Positions 17,532-25,945 of a DNA stretch of 54,249 bases are shown in pieces (the stretch's first letter is position 1; every line of letters starts with the position of its first letter). A program made the position numbers and the translations under genes. The stretch is from Pseudofrankia coriaricola (GTDB lineage Bacteria > Actinomycetota > Actinomycetes > Frankiales > Frankiaceae): the NCBI RefSeq assembly GCF_001854805.1, contig NZ_MBLO01000204.1, positions 1 through 54,249 on the forward strand. Reading direction: 5' to 3'. A model generated the notes under the pieces. The model had not been told where the DNA came from. It made no database searches and worked only from the letters and a program-made list of their open reading frames with translations.

Positions 17532-18038
17532 TCAGGGCTGCTGGCGCACGACGGTCTGAGCGTCCGCCGCAGCGTGGACCGTCACCGGGCCGATACCGAG
17601 AAAGCCGACGAGAGGCAGGTCGACGACCCGGCTGCCCTGGACCTCGACGGTGTCCCCGTCGACGACCGACCCGGTCAGCACGGTCGCCCCGCTGGGGTCG
17701 GCACGGTCCTGGTAGTCGGCGACGGCGGTCAGCACGTCCGCCAGCGGCAGCCGGTCGAGCTGCCCGGTGGCGGTGTAGACGGCGTTCTCGTCGATCCGTT
17801 GCGCCGCGGCCAACGCCGCCCCGTCCGCCGCCGACGCGACCGAACGGCGGGCCAGGTACACCGCCGAGACGTCGGTGACCACGATCGCCAGCATCGACGC
17901 GACCATCAGGTAGCCCAGCGTCAGCATCATGATCGACCCGGCGTCGCCCCGCCTGGCCGGGCGGCGCGCTGACGGGCGCACCCGCATCCACGCGGACACA
18001 ACGGCACGAACCCGTATCACCCGTTCATTGTCACTCAC
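17532..18038 (-). CDS. TadG-like pilus assembly protein
   Basis: The chosen GTG at 18038 gives 168 residues. After an Arg-rich head comes RRGDAGSIMMLTLGYLMVASMLAIVV, a GxS-type pilin-like motif fused to a hydrophobic helix, then AVYLARRSVASAADGAALAAAQ. The AADGAALAAA phrase is typical of TadG-like proteins of actinobacteria. The remainder (DAQTVVRQQP end) is a small extracellular domain. It lies 6 kb from the tad operon, but is likely part of the same secretion or pilus system. It converges with the TPR-like gene. Confidence 0.75.
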   Translation of the reverse strand: MSDNERVIRVRAVVSAWMRVRPSARRPARRGDAGSIMMLTLGYLMVASMLAIVVTDVSAVYLARRSVASAADGAALAAAQRIDENAVYTATGQLDRLPLADVLTAVADYQDRADPSGATVLTGSVVDGDTVEVQGSRVVDLPLVGFLGIGPVTVHAAADAQTVVRQQP

Positions 18039-18376
18039 GGCGCCCAGCCAGGGACAGGCCGCCCACCCAACGCGCCACACCCATCACCGGACCCGCGCCA
18101 CGCCTCCCCACGGCCAACAACCTCGCTACCGGTCAGCAGAGCGCCGGGGCACCTCCCGCATCAAGGGCGCCGCCAGCTCCGGCCCCCACTTCGACAAGAT
18201 CAGAAATCTCGCTCGGCGGACAACCTCGCCGGTTCCCGTCATTTGGCCACGATGTGGTTCTCTGGACCTGGGATCCAGGGCCCGCCACGCCGTGGACACG
18301 GACAGGCGAGCGCACGGGCGGCCAGCCCGGCGGAGCCGCCGCCGGCCCAGACGGCCAAGGCCGCCCTCCGGGCGGG

Positions 18377-19420
18377 ATGGGAGACACCGTGCGCAAGCGC
18401 GAGGCCGACACGCTGCTGCGCTTCGTCCGCGTGGCCCGGCCGGTGGCGGCAACGGCCGTCAGCGTGACCACCACCGCCGATGACGACCGGCGCGCCCAGG
18501 CGGACCGGATCGTGCGGCACTGGCGCAACGAGCTCGTTCCGCTGGCCGCGCTGCCCGGGATCGGCGGCCGGTTCACGCAGCCGATCCGCGAGGTGCTCGC
18601 CGGCACCGTGCAGGGGCTGCTGGTGCTGTCGCTGGCGCAGCTCTGCGACGTCACGGACGAGCGCGAGCAGGTCCGGCTGGTCGCCGTCCTGATGCTGCGT
18701 GAGGACCTGCCCGCCGGCTGGATGCCGTCGGCGCCCGACCCGGCCCACGACACCGCCGACGGCGGCGCCACAGCCGGCGCCCGGTACGACGGCGGCAAGG
18801 GCGGCCCGGCCGAAGACGGCGGTCCCGGCGACACCGGGGCCGTCACGGGTGCGGGCGTGGGTCTGGGCGCGGCCGTTGGCCCCAAGGCTGAGCTCCTTGA
18901 GGACGTGGAGCTCCCCGAGGACGTGGTCGAAAGCCCCGAGGCCGTGGCTGGCGGCCCTGGGGCCGAGAGCTCCAAGACCGAGGTCCCCGGCGACGTGGCC
19001 GTTGGCCCCAAGGCCGAGACCCCCGGGGACGCGGCCGAAAACCCCGAGGCTGAGAGCCCCGACGAGGTGGCAGAGGAGTACGCGACCTGGAGGCTGGTGG
19101 CTCAGCAGATCCCGGTGGCCGTCTACCGCGCGGCTCGCGAGTTGTGGACCGTGCACCGCCTCGTCGGCCAGCGTGCCGAGGGCCGCCTCTGGCATCGCGC
19201 GCTCGGCAGCCTCCCCGCGGTCGGCGTCGTCGGTGCCACCCTCGGCGAGCGCCACGCCCTCGCCGACATCGCCACCGCCGCCTACACCGAGCTCGGCCTC
19301 GCGCCCGAGGAGGCCACGGGGCCTTCGGTGGCCTCCCGCGCGGCCACCGCGGCCAAGGGCGTCGCCGCGCGTCTCCCCGCTCTCGGGCGCACGGTCCGGG
19401 CTCCTTTCCGCAAGCCGTAG
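18377..19420 (+). CDS. Uncharacterised protein with acidic repeat linker
   Basis: The chosen ATG 18377 (MGDTVRKREADTLLRFVRVARP) gives 347 residues; the longer frame from 18254 has a shadow-like head. An N-terminal helical domain includes IVRHWRNELVPLAALPGIGGRF and GTVQGLLVLSLAQL. Residues about 135-240 are a Pro/Glu/Asp/Gly-rich low-complexity linker with imperfect repeats (PKAE, PEDV, PGDVAV, PEAES). A C-terminal helical region follows (LVAQQIPVAVYRAARELWTV and the TAAYTELGLAPEEA segment). Two folded parts joined by a disordered acidic linker is the visible plan. No family is recognised. Confidence 0.55.
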   Translation: MGDTVRKREADTLLRFVRVARPVAATAVSVTTTADDDRRAQADRIVRHWRNELVPLAALPGIGGRFTQPIREVLAGTVQGLLVLSLAQLCDVTDEREQVRLVAVLMLREDLPAGWMPSAPDPAHDTADGGATAGARYDGGKGGPAEDGGPGDTGAVTGAGVGLGAAVGPKAELLEDVELPEDVVESPEAVAGGPGAESSKTEVPGDVAVGPKAETPGDAAENPEAESPDEVAEEYATWRLVAQQIPVAVYRAARELWTVHRLVGQRAEGRLWHRALGSLPAVGVVGATLGERHALADIATAAYTELGLAPEEATGPSVASRAATAAKGVAARLPALGRTVRAPFRKP

Positions 19421-19546
19421 GGACCGGCCGGAGCGCCCAAGGCTCCAGCCCGTTCTCGCTATGCCCTGGTTCGGCGCGACCGGCCGGATGTCCGCACCGC
19501 GCCGCGTTCGCGCGGCTTGGCCCCGAGCCCACGAGCCCACGAGCCG

Positions 19547-19603
19547 TTCATGATCTGGTGGAATCGTCGGAGCCCGGCTCCCAAAATCACACCAGATCAT
19601 GAA
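19547..19603. repeat. 14-bp perfect inverted repeat with nested palindrome
   Basis: TTCATGATCTGGTG (19547-19560) mirrors CACCAGATCATGAA (19590-19603). The 29-nt loop contains GGAGCCCGGCTCC, itself able to pair. There is no T-run. It lies 126 bp past the acidic-linker gene and ~345 bp before the PKS gene. It may be a terminator, a mobile-element end pair or a regulator site. Confidence 0.6.
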
Positions 19604-19947
19604 ACCGTGCCGACAACTTCCACGGTCAGATCCTGAACGCGGCGGAGCCCGGCGTGATCGTCCACCACGGAATCGCCGAGAAGACGGACCAGTCGCCGCC
19701 GCCAAACGTCCTGACCGGCCCGCCCAAACGAATTTTTTTCCCGTTCAGGCCACACCTGTGTTCAATGCCGCGAGACGGCGCCTGTTTTCGCTCCCCGGGC
19801 AGGAGGCCGCCGTTTTGACGGTCCAGGCCGGGGCAGGCTGTATTGGCCATTGGCCGGCCCGGTGAGGCGAGCAAGCCGATATCCGCCACGGGGTTCCGGG
19901 CCGTCGGGCACGGGCCGACCTGGATCGCCGGAGGAGGCGTCCGTCGT
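19604..19947. other. Upstream region of the PKS operon
   Basis: No gene is recognised. The stretch includes an A/T-richer patch near 19730-19745 (AATTTTTTTCCC), unusual for this sequence, which could form part of a promoter for the PKS/P450 operon. Confidence 0.35.
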
Positions 19948-21057
19948 ATGCCGATTCTCTGCCGTCCGGCCGTTATGGTGCCGGAACATACGATCACGAT
20001 GGGCGAGACGCTGGACCTGGCGTGTCGGCTGCATGCGGACCATCCGCGACTGGATCTCGTGCTTCAGCTCATCGAGAATACGGGCGTACGCAAGCGCCAT
20101 CTGGTGCGCCCGCTCGCCCAGACATTGCGCCATCCCGGTGTCGAAGTACGCAACCTCATCTACGAGGAGGAAGCCAGGCGGCGAGTGCCAGAGGTCACGC
20201 TCGCCGCGCTGGCCGCGGCCGGCGACCTGCGCGCCCAGGACATCGATGCCATCATCTTCGTCTCCTGCACGGGTTTCCTGATGCCGTCGATGACAGCATG
20301 GATGATCAACAACATGGGGTTCCGGAACGACACCAGGCAAATCCCGATCGCCCAGCTCGGCTGCGCCGCGGGCGGCGCCGCGATCAACCGGGCTGCGGAC
20401 TTCTGTAATGCCTACCCAGGGACCAACGTACTTATCGTCGCCTGCGAGTTCTGTTCACTGCTCTACCAGCCGTCCGACAGCGATGTGGGGTCGCTGCTGT
20501 CCAACGGGCTGTTTGGCGACGCGGTAGGCGCCGCCGTCGTTCGCGGACGCGGGGGGCATGGCGTGCGGCTCGAACGCAACGGCTCGTATCTGGTGCCGGA
20601 CACCGAGCACTGGATCTCCTACTCGGTCAAGGCAACCGGCTTCCATTTCCGGCTCGACAAGCGGGTCCCGACGACGATGGCGATGCTCGCGCCCGCGCTG
20701 CGCACGCTCGCGGACAGCCACGGCTGGGATGCCGGCGCCCTCGACTTCTACGTCATCCACGCCGGCGGGCCACGCATTCTGGACGATCTGCGCGACATCC
20801 TGGGGGTGGACTCGTCGTTCTTCCGCCACAGCAGGGCGACCCTCACCGAGTACGGCAACATCGCGAGCGCCGTGGTGCTCGACGCGCTACGCCGCATGTT
20901 CGAGGACAACTCGCTCGAGCGCGGCGCCACGGGCGTGATCGCCGGATTTGGCCCCGGGATCACGGCCGAAAGCTGCCTCGGTACCTGGGCCGTCCCCGCC
21001 GGCCAGGCCCCTGCCCTGATATCCCGTACCACAGCCGCGGAGAGCGAGACGCCATGA
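19948..21057 (+). CDS. Type III polyketide synthase, RppA-like
   Basis: The 369-residue protein begins MPILCRPAVMVPEHTITM after GGAGGAGGCG. It closely follows RppA, the 1,3,6,8-tetrahydroxynaphthalene synthase of Streptomyces, which condenses malonyl-CoA units. The catalytic triad is present: Cys139 in AQLGCAAGGAAINRA, His271 in YVIHAGGPRILDDL and Asn304 in TEYGNIASAVV. Cys107 in VSCTGF is also kept, as in RppA. The terminal GFGPGITAE motif is intact. Its stop overlaps the P450 start as ATGA. The product is likely THN, which oxidises to flaviolin; product chemistry is inferred from similarity. Confidence 0.93.
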   Translation: MPILCRPAVMVPEHTITMGETLDLACRLHADHPRLDLVLQLIENTGVRKRHLVRPLAQTLRHPGVEVRNLIYEEEARRRVPEVTLAALAAAGDLRAQDIDAIIFVSCTGFLMPSMTAWMINNMGFRNDTRQIPIAQLGCAAGGAAINRAADFCNAYPGTNVLIVACEFCSLLYQPSDSDVGSLLSNGLFGDAVGAAVVRGRGGHGVRLERNGSYLVPDTEHWISYSVKATGFHFRLDKRVPTTMAMLAPALRTLADSHGWDAGALDFYVIHAGGPRILDDLRDILGVDSSFFRHSRATLTEYGNIASAVVLDALRRMFEDNSLERGATGVIAGFGPGITAESCLGTWAVPAGQAPALISRTTAAESETP

Positions 21058-22274
21058 CGATCGAGACCACGAAAGCGACCGACCGGCGCGTTGTGCACTG
21101 CCCGTTCAACCACCCGACCGCGCTGGAGTTCGACCCGTTGTTGCGGCGGCTGCGCGAGGAGGCCCCCATCGCACGCATCACCATGCCCTATGGCGAAGGC
21201 TGGGCATGGCTGGTGACGCGCTACGACGACGTCCGCGCTGTCGTCAGCGACCAGCGGTTCAGCCGCGCCGCCGGTATCGGTCGCGATCTGCCCAGGATGA
21301 CGCCTGAACCAATCGCCCAGACCGAGGCGATCAACCTGATGGATCCCCCGGCGCACACTCGGCTGCGACGGCTGGTCGCCCACGGATTCGCGGCGGCCCA
21401 GGTCGAGCGTATGACCCCGAAGATCCACACGATCGTGGACCGGCTCGTCGACGGCATCGCCGCCCACGGGGCCCCCGCCGACTTCACCCAACTGTTCGCC
21501 GCACGGCTGCCGATGGCCGCGATCTGCGAGGTCCTCGCGATCCCCGAGGCCGACCGGCCGCGGATCCGGCAACTGGCGGTCGCGCTCATGTCCACCGACG
21601 GAGGGGCCCGGTCGACGCGGGACGCGAAGGCCGACCTGCGCACCTACTTCCTCGACCTCGCCGCGAAGCGCCGCGAGCGGCCGGGCGACGATCTGATCAG
21701 TACGCTCGCCGCCGCCCGGGACGGCGACGAGCTCCTGGGCCTCACCGAACTGGCGGTCCTGGCCATGGTCCTCACGATCACCGGCCATGACACGAGCACC
21801 TACCAGCTCAGCAACATCCTCTACACGCTGCTCACCCACCCCGAGCAGCTCGCGCTGCTGCGATCACGCCCCGCTCTCCTGGAGCCGGCGTTGGAGGAGC
21901 TGCTGCGGTTCATCCCGTTCCGCCAGGGCGTTGGCATCGCCCGCGTCGCCACCGAGGACGTCGAACTTGGCGGCGTGACCATTCGCGCGGGCGACGTCGT
22001 CCACGTCTCCTACCTCGCCGCCAACCGCGACCCCCGGATGTTCCCGAGCCCGGACGAACTGGACCTCGAACGTCGGCACCCGACACACATGACCTTTGGC
22101 CACGGCACCCATTACTGCGCCGGCGCCGCCCTCGCCCGGATGGAGCTACGCATCGCCTTCGAGACCCTGCTGGCCCGCTTCCCGGGCCTGCGCCTGGCGG
22201 TACCCGGCGAGGAGGTCCCCTGGCACACCGGCTCCATCTGGCGCTACCCCGAGCGTCTCCCCATCGCCTGGTAG
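21054..22274 (+). CDS. Cytochrome P450, CYP158-like
   Basis: The 406-residue P450 has the haem loop FGHGTHYCAGAALARME (Cys near residue 354), the ExxR motif in LEELLRF and the I-helix TITGHDTST with the conserved Asp-Thr. It overlaps the PKS stop. In Streptomyces coelicolor the rppA-CYP158A2 pair couples flaviolin into biaryl pigments, so this enzyme probably does the same oxidative coupling. The small quinone-forming oxygenase (MomA-like) that follows in S. coelicolor is not present here. Ferredoxin partners are not in the window. The CYP158 subfamily call is by context and should be checked. Confidence 0.85.
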   Translation: MTIETTKATDRRVVHCPFNHPTALEFDPLLRRLREEAPIARITMPYGEGWAWLVTRYDDVRAVVSDQRFSRAAGIGRDLPRMTPEPIAQTEAINLMDPPAHTRLRRLVAHGFAAAQVERMTPKIHTIVDRLVDGIAAHGAPADFTQLFAARLPMAAICEVLAIPEADRPRIRQLAVALMSTDGGARSTRDAKADLRTYFLDLAAKRRERPGDDLISTLAAARDGDELLGLTELAVLAMVLTITGHDTSTYQLSNILYTLLTHPEQLALLRSRPALLEPALEELLRFIPFRQGVGIARVATEDVELGGVTIRAGDVVHVSYLAANRDPRMFPSPDELDLERRHPTHMTFGHGTHYCAGAALARMELRIAFETLLARFPGLRLAVPGEEVPWHTGSIWRYPERLPIAW

Positions 22275-22355
22275 CCCGGGGCGCTTGGGCACAGCAGGAG
22301 CCGCGGATCCCGACGGACCTTGTCCACAGGGGAGCGGGACGGAGCACGCGGCTGG

Positions 22356-22384
22356 CGCCATGAGAGGATCATGCACTCATGGCG
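22356..22384. promoter_or_regulatory. Perfect palindrome upstream of the hic remnant
   Basis: CGCCATGAG (22356-22364) mirrors CTCATGGCG (22376-22384), with an 11-nt spacer, ending 26 bp before GTG 22411. Such a position suits an autoregulatory operator for a HicAB module. No binding evidence is available. Confidence 0.45.
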
Positions 22385-22410
22385 TGGGCAGACCGGGCGG
22401 GTCGGGCACA

Positions 22411-22657
22411 GTGAGTAATCCGTTCCCGGCCATGAAGCCGCGCGAGCTGCTGCGGGTGCTCGCCCACTTGGGCTACGTTGAAGAGAAGCCGAAAACTGGC
22501 GGCTCGCACCAGTGGCTGACCGCGCCAGGAAGGCCAGGCTCCTGTGGGCGTTTCATCCGTCAGTCACGTCGATCGGCCCGGTAATAGTGCGGAAGATCTC
22601 GTAGGCGACGTCGGCCTGACCCCGAAGGAAGCACTGGAGGCGATCAGACGTGGCTGA
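22411..22657 (+). pseudogene. hicA-like toxin, frameshifted
   Basis: From GTG 22411 the frame gives FPAMKPRELLRVLAHLGYVEE, then KTGGSHQWL, as in HicA mRNA interferase (a double-stranded RNA-binding-like fold with the catalytic His in GSHxW). After about 22530 the frame shifts: RLLWAFHPSV and GPVIVRKIS continue in frame +2, and DVGLTPKEALEAIRRG continues in a third, ending at TGA 22655. So at least two frameshifts break the toxin. hicB overlaps the end. The catalytic His is in the first piece. The original toxin is no longer made. Confidence 0.65.
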
Positions 22658-23258
22658 GCTTGTCGACCTGATCGTCCGCCGTGACGAAGGCACTTGGGCG
22701 GCCTGGTCGCCGCGATGCCCGGGGCTGGCCATCGTCCAGCTCTCTCAGCCCGATCTCGTCCGCGAGGCACGGGGAGCCATCCGCGAATTTCTCCAGCCGG
22801 CGGCGGACCTCGCCGCGACGGGGGAACGTGACCGGGATCTTCTGGTCGACCTGCGCGTTCATGTCGAGGGGGAGATCCGGGGCGTCGTCGTCCGAGTGTG
22901 CCAGGACGAGCACCTCTGGGAGCGTCAGCACGTCGCCGAGCGGCTCTCCGCCGCGCTCGGTGATCCCGCCCAGGCCACCAATCTCGCCGCCCGGCGCACC
23001 ACGGCGCTCGGCGACGTGGTATTCGTCTGCGCGATGCCCACGGATACCCTCGACTGGGTCTTCGAGCAGATGCAGCCTGGCGACGCGCTGAACATGGTCG
23101 TCTCGGTCGCGGACAACATGATCTGGGTCAGCACGTTCAGCCACGACGAGTTCCGCCCGGACCGTGCCGATGGCGGTCTGCCAGTCACGACCACGATCGC
23201 CGAGATCATGCAGCTCGACAACGCCCCGCTCCACGCACCCCTGCACGTCGCGGCCTAA
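22650..23258 (+). CDS. HicB-like antitoxin with C-terminal extension
   Basis: A GTG at 22650 overlaps the last hicA frame by 8 bp, the standard hicAB arrangement. The N-terminal ~60 residues (LVDLIVRRDEGTWAAWSPRCPGLAIVQLSQPDLVREARGAIREFL) match the HicB partial RNase-H-like fold. Residues about 75-202 form an additional region (VVRVCQDEHLWERQHVAERL through the PTDTLDWVFEQ segment) that I do not recognise and which lacks a ribbon-helix-helix or HTH motif. The antitoxin gene looks intact although its toxin is broken. Confidence 0.65.
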   Translation: MAELVDLIVRRDEGTWAAWSPRCPGLAIVQLSQPDLVREARGAIREFLQPAADLAATGERDRDLLVDLRVHVEGEIRGVVVRVCQDEHLWERQHVAERLSAALGDPAQATNLAARRTTALGDVVFVCAMPTDTLDWVFEQMQPGDALNMVVSVADNMIWVSTFSHDEFRPDRADGGLPVTTTIAEIMQLDNAPLHAPLHVAA

Positions 23259-23863
23259 GCCGCACGCCTTACGCGACGGTCGCGGCGAACGCCTCCGCCC
23301 TGAGACCCCGCACCATCCGTTCTTGATCTGCCCGGACGGGAACCGCGAAGCCCAGCCAGGACGGGGCCGCGACGCCGCTGGGGGGCGCCGTATGGGCACA
23401 GCATCCACGCCTGCCGAACCGGCCAGCCAAGCGTGACGAGGTACCCGGGACCGACCGGGAGCCTGAGGGCACCTGGAACTTCGGCGGCGTGGTTGACGAC
23501 AACGAGCTGTCAGAGCGCGGCCAGGCGGTACGCGCCTACGCCCAAACCTTCCCCCTGGACGCCGGTGTTCTGCGCGCCCTGGACGAGGGCGCAGGCCAGT
23601 GACCTCCGGCCCACGGTTCGCCGGTCGGCACCTCGCCCTGTCGACCGCGCTGCACCACATGGGCGCCGCCATCGTCGACCAGCCCGTGGACAACAGCCGA
23701 GCCGGGCAGGTATCCGCCCTGTATGCCGCGGTGATCGTGACCGACGGCGTTCCGCCGGCGACGATGATGTCGTCATGGGGGAACTACAGGGTGGGGCGCG
23801 TCGAACGGGTTCTGCCGCGGTACTGCTGCTTGTCGGGTTGGTCGCCGCAGCCGCGAGCGTCTG
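23259..23863. other. Decayed coding-like sequence, unidentified
   Basis: A coding-looking stretch ends at 23598 with GTWNFGGVVDDNELSERG then YAQTFPLDAGVLRALDEGAGQ; its stop overlaps a GTG opening VTSGPRFAGRHLALSTALHH, which later loses sense. Third-base composition changes between frames suggest frameshifts or truncation. A 29-residue frame (MGELQGGARRTGS..., one hydrophobic helix) ends at 23864 overlapping the TIR start. I do not recognise the family. Region appears to be remains of accessory genes. Confidence 0.4.
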
Positions 23864-24223
23864 ATGGATCAGGCTCCGGAGCCGGCTACCGACGAGCAGG
23901 TCGACTTCTTCATCTCCTACGCGCCGCCTGATGAAGAGCACGCGGAGTGGATCGCGTACGAGCTGGAGGAGGCCGGCTACACCACGGTGATCCAGGCGTG
24001 GGACTTCGTCACTGGGTCGCACTTCGTCCACGAGATGCACCGCGCGGCGCGGAACGCCACCCGGACCGTCGCCATCCTGTCCAGCGCCTATCTGGGCTCG
24101 GCCTACGCCGAGGCGGAGTGGCAGGCAGCCTGGGTGAACGACCCGCTGGCAGCGGACGGCGGGGCGTTCGCATGCGGACTGACGATCACCACCGGTCCGC
24201 ATTCAGTCCGCATGACGCTGTGA
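23864..24223 (+). pseudogene. TIR-domain protein, C-terminally truncated
   Basis: From ATG 23864 the protein shows a TIR domain: VDFFISYAPPDEEHAEWIAYELEEAG, IQAWDFVTGSHFVHEMHRA, TRTVAILSSAYLGSAYAEAEWQAAW. The Glu of the SxYxxxxEW segment corresponds to the catalytic Glu of NAD-cleaving TIR proteins. After about residue 100 (DPLAADG) homology ends abruptly and an unrelated 20-residue tail runs to the stop, so the second half of the TIR fold and any partner domain (NB-ARC or TPR in relatives) are gone. It is probably non-functional. Confidence 0.7.
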
Positions 24224-24266
24224 AACCGCGTGATCCGCCGTGATCCGCTGAACGGCGAAAGTCCAG

Positions 24267-24890
24267 CTAGGGCTGCGCGTCAGACCGGTCCGCTCGGTAC
24301 TGGTCGATGACGACGGTGAACGCTCCGTTGAGGGTTACGTCGGCGAGGCCCGAGCCGAGGACGCTGACTCCTGGGAGCGGGGCGATGGTGCGGACACAGA
24401 CGACGAAGACGGCGCCCGGTTCCAGGGTCTCGGCGCCGTCCCCGGGGTCGGACGCGCCGCAGTCGGCGCCCTGAGGCGCGAACCGGAGCTCGGGGGCGGT
24501 GTCGATCCCCTGGTCCTGGAAGGCGAGCTGGGCGGCGAGCTGGGCGCGGGTCAGGCCCTCCTCCTCGTTGTTGGCCGTCGAGTAGGCCCGGCCCGCCTCC
24601 CTCGCCGCTTGCGTAACCGCGAACGCCGAGCGCTGCACGGAGAACAGCGCGAGGAAGAAGTAGACGAACGGGATCAGCAGCACAACCGAGAGCCCGACGA
24701 ACTCGATCATCGCCGAACCGGCGTCCGGCCGTCGCGCTCGCTCATTCCGCCCATCCCGCCCGTTCCGTGCGCGCCGGCCAGCCAGGTCGGACGCCCACCT
24801 CCGCCGGAGCACGCGGACGGCCCGGTATGCCCGACGCGGGCGGTGGCCCAGTGCGGCGGGCTCCTGTGCCTCGGCTGGCCGCGTCGTCAT
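24267..24890 (-). CDS. TadE-like pseudopilin (TadF position)
   Basis: Starting at ATG 24890, the 207-residue product has a positively charged head, then RRPDAGSAMIEFVGLSVVLLIPFVYFFLALFSVQRSAFAV. That is the TadE/TadF pattern of GSAxIEFVG followed by one hydrophobic helix. The AREAGRAYSTAN segment follows. A Cys pair (ADCGAS and VVCVRT) may form a disulphide in the external domain. The start overlaps the TadE stop, indicating translational coupling. The longer upstream frame (to 25385) is a shadow. It is the last gene of the tad operon. Confidence 0.85.
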   Translation of the reverse strand: MTTRPAEAQEPAALGHRPRRAYRAVRVLRRRWASDLAGRRARNGRDGRNERARRPDAGSAMIEFVGLSVVLLIPFVYFFLALFSVQRSAFAVTQAAREAGRAYSTANNEEEGLTRAQLAAQLAFQDQGIDTAPELRFAPQGADCGASDPGDGAETLEPGAVFVVCVRTIAPLPGVSVLGSGLADVTLNGAFTVVIDQYRADRSDAQP

Positions 24891-25411
24891 GGGGTCTCCT
24901 TCACCGCGTGGCCGGTGACGTGCACGGTCACGCCGCCCCCGAACGGGAGCAGGCTGAGGGGGACGCGGACCTCGCAGGTCACCTGGACCAGCGGCACGCC
25001 TCCCGGGCCGTCGATCTGGGCGCCCGTGCAGGTCGTGTCGGACCGGCCCGGGATGGAACCGGCGATCAGTCGCTGCGCGTACGGGCCGCCGTCGGTCGGG
25101 TCGACGCCGAGGTTCGCGCCGTGCCGCGCACCCTCCGCGGCGTTCGCGGCGAGGGTGTTGCGGACGTGCAGCACCAGGCCGACCTGGATGATCCCCAGAA
25201 AGAGGAACAGCAGCAGCGTGCTGACCATGACGAACTCGACGATCGCCGACCCGGCGTCCTGGGCTGACGGGCCTGGTACTCGAGGCCGCTCCGCCCGGTG
25301 ATCCCCCTCGGCCCCCACCGGCTGGCCGACGCGGACACGGGCGGGAGCCCGGACCGCGGCGGCCAGCCGGCGCGGACGCCGGCACTCAGCCGCCGGCACC
25401 GCCACCGCCAC
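24887..25411 (-). CDS. TadE-like pseudopilin
   Basis: The 174-residue product has PSAQDAGSAIVEFVMVSTLLLFLFLGIIQVGLVLHVRNTLAANAAEGARHGA, the classic TadE motif with the Glu five residues after the Gly and a long hydrophobic helix. Extracellular Cys residues (TTCTGAQ, TCEVRV) may form a disulphide. The start is uncertain: GTG 25411 is used, but GTGs at 25405 and 25399 are equally possible and the SD is weak. It overlaps the next gene by ATGA. Confidence 0.85.
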   Translation of the reverse strand: MAVAVPAAECRRPRRLAAAVRAPARVRVGQPVGAEGDHRAERPRVPGPSAQDAGSAIVEFVMVSTLLLFLFLGIIQVGLVLHVRNTLAANAAEGARHGANLGVDPTDGGPYAQRLIAGSIPGRSDTTCTGAQIDGPGGVPLVQVTCEVRVPLSLLPFGGGVTVHVTGHAVKETP

Positions 25412-25637
25412 CGTCGCCGCCGACGCCGGTGACCTTGTTGATCGCGGACGTGAACATGTCCTGCAGCGCCGGAGTGGCGATGGTGGCGATCGCGACCACC
25501 AGCGCGGCGGTCATCACTGTCACCATCACCCAGCCCGGCACGTCGCCGCGGTCCCCGCCCCGGCGGGCCGCGGCCACGTGCCGCCGCTCCCACCACGCGA
25601 AGTAGCCGACGACCAAGGCCGTCGCCATCCGTGCCAT
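25386..25637 (-). CDS. Small Flp-like membrane protein of the tad operon
   Basis: This 83-residue product (ATG 25637, preceded by GGGAGGACGAG) has a cytoplasmic head, then GDVPGWVMVTVMTAALVVAIATIATPAL, one hydrophobic helix, and a glycine-rich end. Size, single helix and location between tadC and tadE fit the Flp pilin, though the E-Y prepilin residues of classical Flp are absent. It may be an actinobacterial Flp variant. Confidence 0.7.
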   Translation of the reverse strand: MARMATALVVGYFAWWERRHVAAARRGGDRGDVPGWVMVTVMTAALVVAIATIATPALQDMFTSAINKVTGVGGDGGGGGAGG

Positions 25638-25945
25638 CTCGTCCTCCCAGTCCGGCTGGCCGGCGACGCGCGACGACGGCGAAGCCTCGCGCGGCCGCGG
25701 GCCTGCCTAATCGCAGCAGAACCCCTGGCCCCCTCGACCCCCTCTGACCACTGACCCCCCACCCACGGAGCGACCCCTCAGACGCCCCGCGACCCGGCCG
25801 CCGCCTCGCACCGGCGGCGGCCCACGCGCCTCATCGCGCGAGACTCACGGGCGGCACCGCGCCCGGCACCCCGACTGGGCGGCCGGCCGCCCAGAACTTC
25901 GCCAAGATCGCCGCCGGGGAGGCGCTCCGGCCTGGTACGAGCGCG
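25638..25945. other. Intergenic gap inside tad operon
   Basis: About 310 bp between tadC and the Flp-like gene have no coding signal that I trust. The gap may hold an internal promoter for the pilin genes, as pilin genes often need more transcript. Confidence 0.4.
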
